Origin: Rhipicephalus microplus
Taxonomy: Eukaryota; Arthropoda; Arachnida; Ixodida; Ixodidae
Assembly: GCF_043290135.1 (NCBI RefSeq)
Contig: NC_134710.1
Location: 254,276,092-254,340,091, forward strand
DNA length: 64,000 bases
Direction: 5' to 3'
The first letter of the stretch is position 1. Each line of letters starts with the position of its first letter. Below are positions 61,125 to 64,000 of this stretch, in pieces. The notes under the pieces are model-generated. The model did not search any database. It was not told the origin of the DNA and worked only from the letters and a program-made list of their open reading frames with translations. The translations under genes and the position numbers were made by a program.

Positions 61125-62700
61125 ATATAGCCACCTATGGCTTTTAGCTCTCTTGGCTGTTTCGATAATGGTATCGATACCGAAATTGGTATGGTATAAC
61201 ACGGCTGTAGGACAAACATAACCAAATATTCATAACATAAAAATCTTGACATGTATGGTATGAACGTCATGATTTACATTTCAAGGTCTTGTTACTTTTG
61301 CGGTGCTTTCGTTCACATGACATGCTGCAAAACTGGCATGGCATGACATGACTGAATGGCGAACACAAATGACAGACCCTAACATGAAACGCACGACATG
61401 CTTATCATGTAAAAGGCTGACTACATGCCACACTCATGGTGTGCTCGCGGCCGTTTCGTTGACTTCAAGTATACCAAAGGTGGCATTATGGAACGTGAAT
61501 GAATGACAAAAGCATATCTGACTGGTGCAAACATGATAATCATGAGATGCGTGTCATGTAGCAACATGATTACATGCCAAGCGCATGATGCACTCGCGGC
61601 CGTTTCACTAGCTTCACATATACCAAATTTGGTATATTACGTGAGGCGAACGGACGACGAAAGTAAGTGACAAGTCTAAACATGTTAATCGTCGCAGGCG
61701 CGTCATATAACAAGACTACATGCCACACTCATGGTGCCCTTGCAGCTGTTTTGCTAGCTTCACATATACCAAAATTACAATTACATGACGTGAACTGATG
61801 ACGAAGGTAAATGAAGCTTCTAAACATGACAATCGTGACAAGCGTCTTATGTAACATGACTCATGCAATGCTCTTAACGTCTCGCGGCTGTTTTGGTAGC
61901 TCTACATATACAAATTTTGTATCTCGTGACGTGAACGGATGACGAAGGTAAATGACACGTCCAAACATGGCAACCATTGCATGCGTTTCATGTGAAACAT
62001 GACTAAATGCTATGCTCATAGTGTCTCGCGGTCGTTTCACTAGTTACACATATACAAATTTTGGTGTTACGTGACGTCAATGAATGACGAAGGTATATGA
62101 CTGGTGCAAACATAATAATCATGACGTGCATGTCATGTAAGAACATGACAACTTACCACGTTCATGATGCACTCGTTTCCATTTTGTAGCATCGCATTTA
62201 CCAAATTTGGTATTCCTTGACGTGAATGGATGACGAAGGTAAATTGACATTTCCAAACGTGATAATCTTGGCATACATGTCATGTAGAACATGACTACAT
62301 GAAACGCTTCTAGCTTGCTCGTGGCCGTTTCGCTAGTTCCAGGTACACCAATTTAGGCATTTCGTGGCGTGAATGAACGACGAAGATAAATAATACGGAC
62401 AAACATGATAATCGTAATATGCCTGTCAAATAAACGTGTTTACATGCTACGCTTATAGCGTGCTCGTGGCCGTTTGTTTCGCTAGCTCCACATATACCAA
62501 TTTTGGTGTTACGTGACGTTCATAGACGACAAAGGTAAGTGGCACGTCCAAACCTGGTAATCATGGCATGTGTGTCATGTAAAACATGACTACATTCTCC
62601 GCTCATAGCACGCGCGCGGCCGTTTCGCTAGCTCTACATATACCAAATTGGGTATCTCATGATGGTGAGTACACGAAGGTAAATGGCACGTATCATGACA
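61125..62700. repeat. Satellite array, about ten monomers of about 145 bp
   Basis: The landmark 'cggccgttt(cg/ca)' recurs near 61,451, 61,600, 61,747, 61,888, 62,030, 62,171, 62,328, 62,470 and 62,619 (spacing about 141-157 bp). Each monomer also has 'tagcttcacatataccaaat', 'gtgacgtgaa.gaatgacgaa', 'ggtaaatgacac' and 'catgataatcatgacatg'. Several carry the perfect palindrome ATACCAAATTTGGTAT or its remains. Confidence 0.85.
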
Positions 62701-64000
62701 TGGATGTGTTGTACGGGATAGTTTACGTCCGCCTCGTAACTTTGTGCTGATTTTAAGATGACATATCTACCTTCCTCATTTGTGCTTCACATATTGATTC
62801 TTACAGGTCGTGGTATTTGCCAATTTTTCTTTTGAGGCACCAATTGCACGGGTCTTATTACTCATCTATAAATATTGCCGCTCATATCTCCGACATTGTA
62901 TTAATTGCACCGTGTTGTATACGGGCCTCACTATACGTATGAGCCACAACACCGAGCTATGTACAATAATATGACACTTCGCCGTGCAGTGGGTTCGCGG
63001 CCAATCAACATATAGCACAATGATGGCATAGAGATAGCCCCCACGTGGCATGTAAGATGATTCTTGCTCCAATCTTAAAGGCGCGCTACTCTCCATCTCC
63101 ATCAAATCAAAAGAAAATCCACGTTTTCACAAAATCGCAAGAGCTGGTCCCATCGAGGAGATAATGCGAAACTGCTGGCGCATTTCCTAACCTGAAAAAA
63201 ACTAACCAACCTAGTGCAGTACAACATAACTTCACCAATTCGGACAATGAGGCTGAGCTGTATGCCACATGAGCATCTACTGGCCTGCTGATCGGCATCT
63301 TCTAACGACGCAAGCGACAACAAGTACTTCAGGAAGTTCAAACAAACGCAACTTTCGCCTGATTGGCTCTTCCCACACGTTGGCCTCACTTCTGTTGCTA
63401 TTGACTTAGAGGAAATTTCTCTGCTGGTCGCATTCGCCGTTTTAGACGTGTACTGGTTTAATCGTATAGGGGCTCTGTGCTGGTGAAAAGAGCCTAAGAT
63501 GAAAACGTGTGCTTCCAGGGACATTGGCGTGCGTGCGCCACCCTTGTGAAGCTAAAAACTTCCTGCCGCTAGAAGGCCCTGGCCAGTGGGTTTATGAGCC
63601 CAGTCAACGCTCGTGCATTCACGATCCATTTTAAGTTTTCGAATTGATACCACTGTGATATTTCAGTAGAAATTGCTCATTGTTGTGTTTGGGTGCAGTT
63701 CACTCAACAAAAGAGGCTTGGCAATGATTTTTCTTATTTTACTTCTTGATGCGTTGGAGGCTCTACCACCTGATTAGGAATTACTAGTCTTATATTGAAT
63801 AGAAAGAAATCAATCGAAACTGGATACCTCATTCGATCTCTTCACAATGAAGGAGCATTGACATGAACTTTACGCATGCCACGTTTTCTCTATCAACTTC
63901 AAGGTATCGACCTCTTAGTGACGATTTGCTCCTGATAACGTAGCAAAGGCGCAAATAAATATCCCTAATATTGATTTCTGGGACCAGTATTCAGCACTGC

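Noticed and set aside
61125..62700. CRISPR-like array of evenly spaced repeats
   Set aside because: Monomers of about 145 bp are similar along their whole length with no unique spacers, and the window is eukaryotic.
63102..63524. 140-codon minus-strand frame, with a shorter relative at 39,278-39,535
   Set aside because: Only part of the frame is shared among the three unit copies, and frameshifts separate them; there is no sign of coding constraint.

Overview
This is eukaryotic, repeat-dominated DNA, most probably from a hard tick (Ixodidae, Rhipicephalus-like). The clue I rely on is a tRNA-derived SINE of the type known in ticks (Ruka-like). It has a tRNA-like head with A and B boxes, a conserved body and a tail reading GTTAAACCCCACATATCAAT, and it occurs at least eight times in both orientations, intact or decayed. 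Gypsy, Penelope and RNase H-bearing LINE relics, long AT, GT and GATA microsatellites and the absence of long host ORFs agree with this. The species is inference; I could not search a database.

The main structure is a large tandem segmental duplication. Block A (about 3,297-26,530) and block B (about 35,478-54,830) align co-linearly and differ by only a few percent by eye, with an offset of about 32 kb rising to about 36 kb as indels accumulate. A third, clearly more diverged copy of the unit starts at about 59,840 and runs off the right edge; it matches 6,510-8,160. Sequence just right of block A (26,890-28,230) is also related, at lower identity, to sequence right of block B (57,019-59,840). 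The window therefore shows an older tandem array with a younger duplication on top of it.

Each unit carries, left to right: a gypsy-like LTR element reduced to LTRs plus gag and protease remains; a SINE; a GT microsatellite; a possible internal exon; the 3'-terminal exon of a membrane protein gene with a poly(A) signal; an AT microsatellite; SINE pieces; a broken THAP-domain exon preceded by a 436-bp block that is identical in A and B; a tRNA-like sequence; and a GATA microsatellite.

The differences between A and B give insertion histories. A alone holds a 7.66-kb element with terminal inverted repeats (18,639-26,297). It has dense subterminal AGGGTG arrays, nested Penelope fragments and at least two phase-compatible exons on the minus strand, and block B provides its empty site. 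B alone holds a near-complete RNase H-type LINE ORF2, flanked by a 465-bp direct duplication, and an extra SINE with a 15-bp target duplication.

Between the blocks (28,230-35,470) lie a heavily decayed minus-strand LINE and a broken gypsy-class pol. Right of block B are two copies of a family in which a TATC microsatellite is joined to monomers of about 145 bp; both occupy sites that are empty in paralogous copies. The only sequence here with clear signs of protein-level constraint is the terminal exon at 12,003-12,338 and its paralogue at 47,480-47,815. Their three differences are all synonymous.
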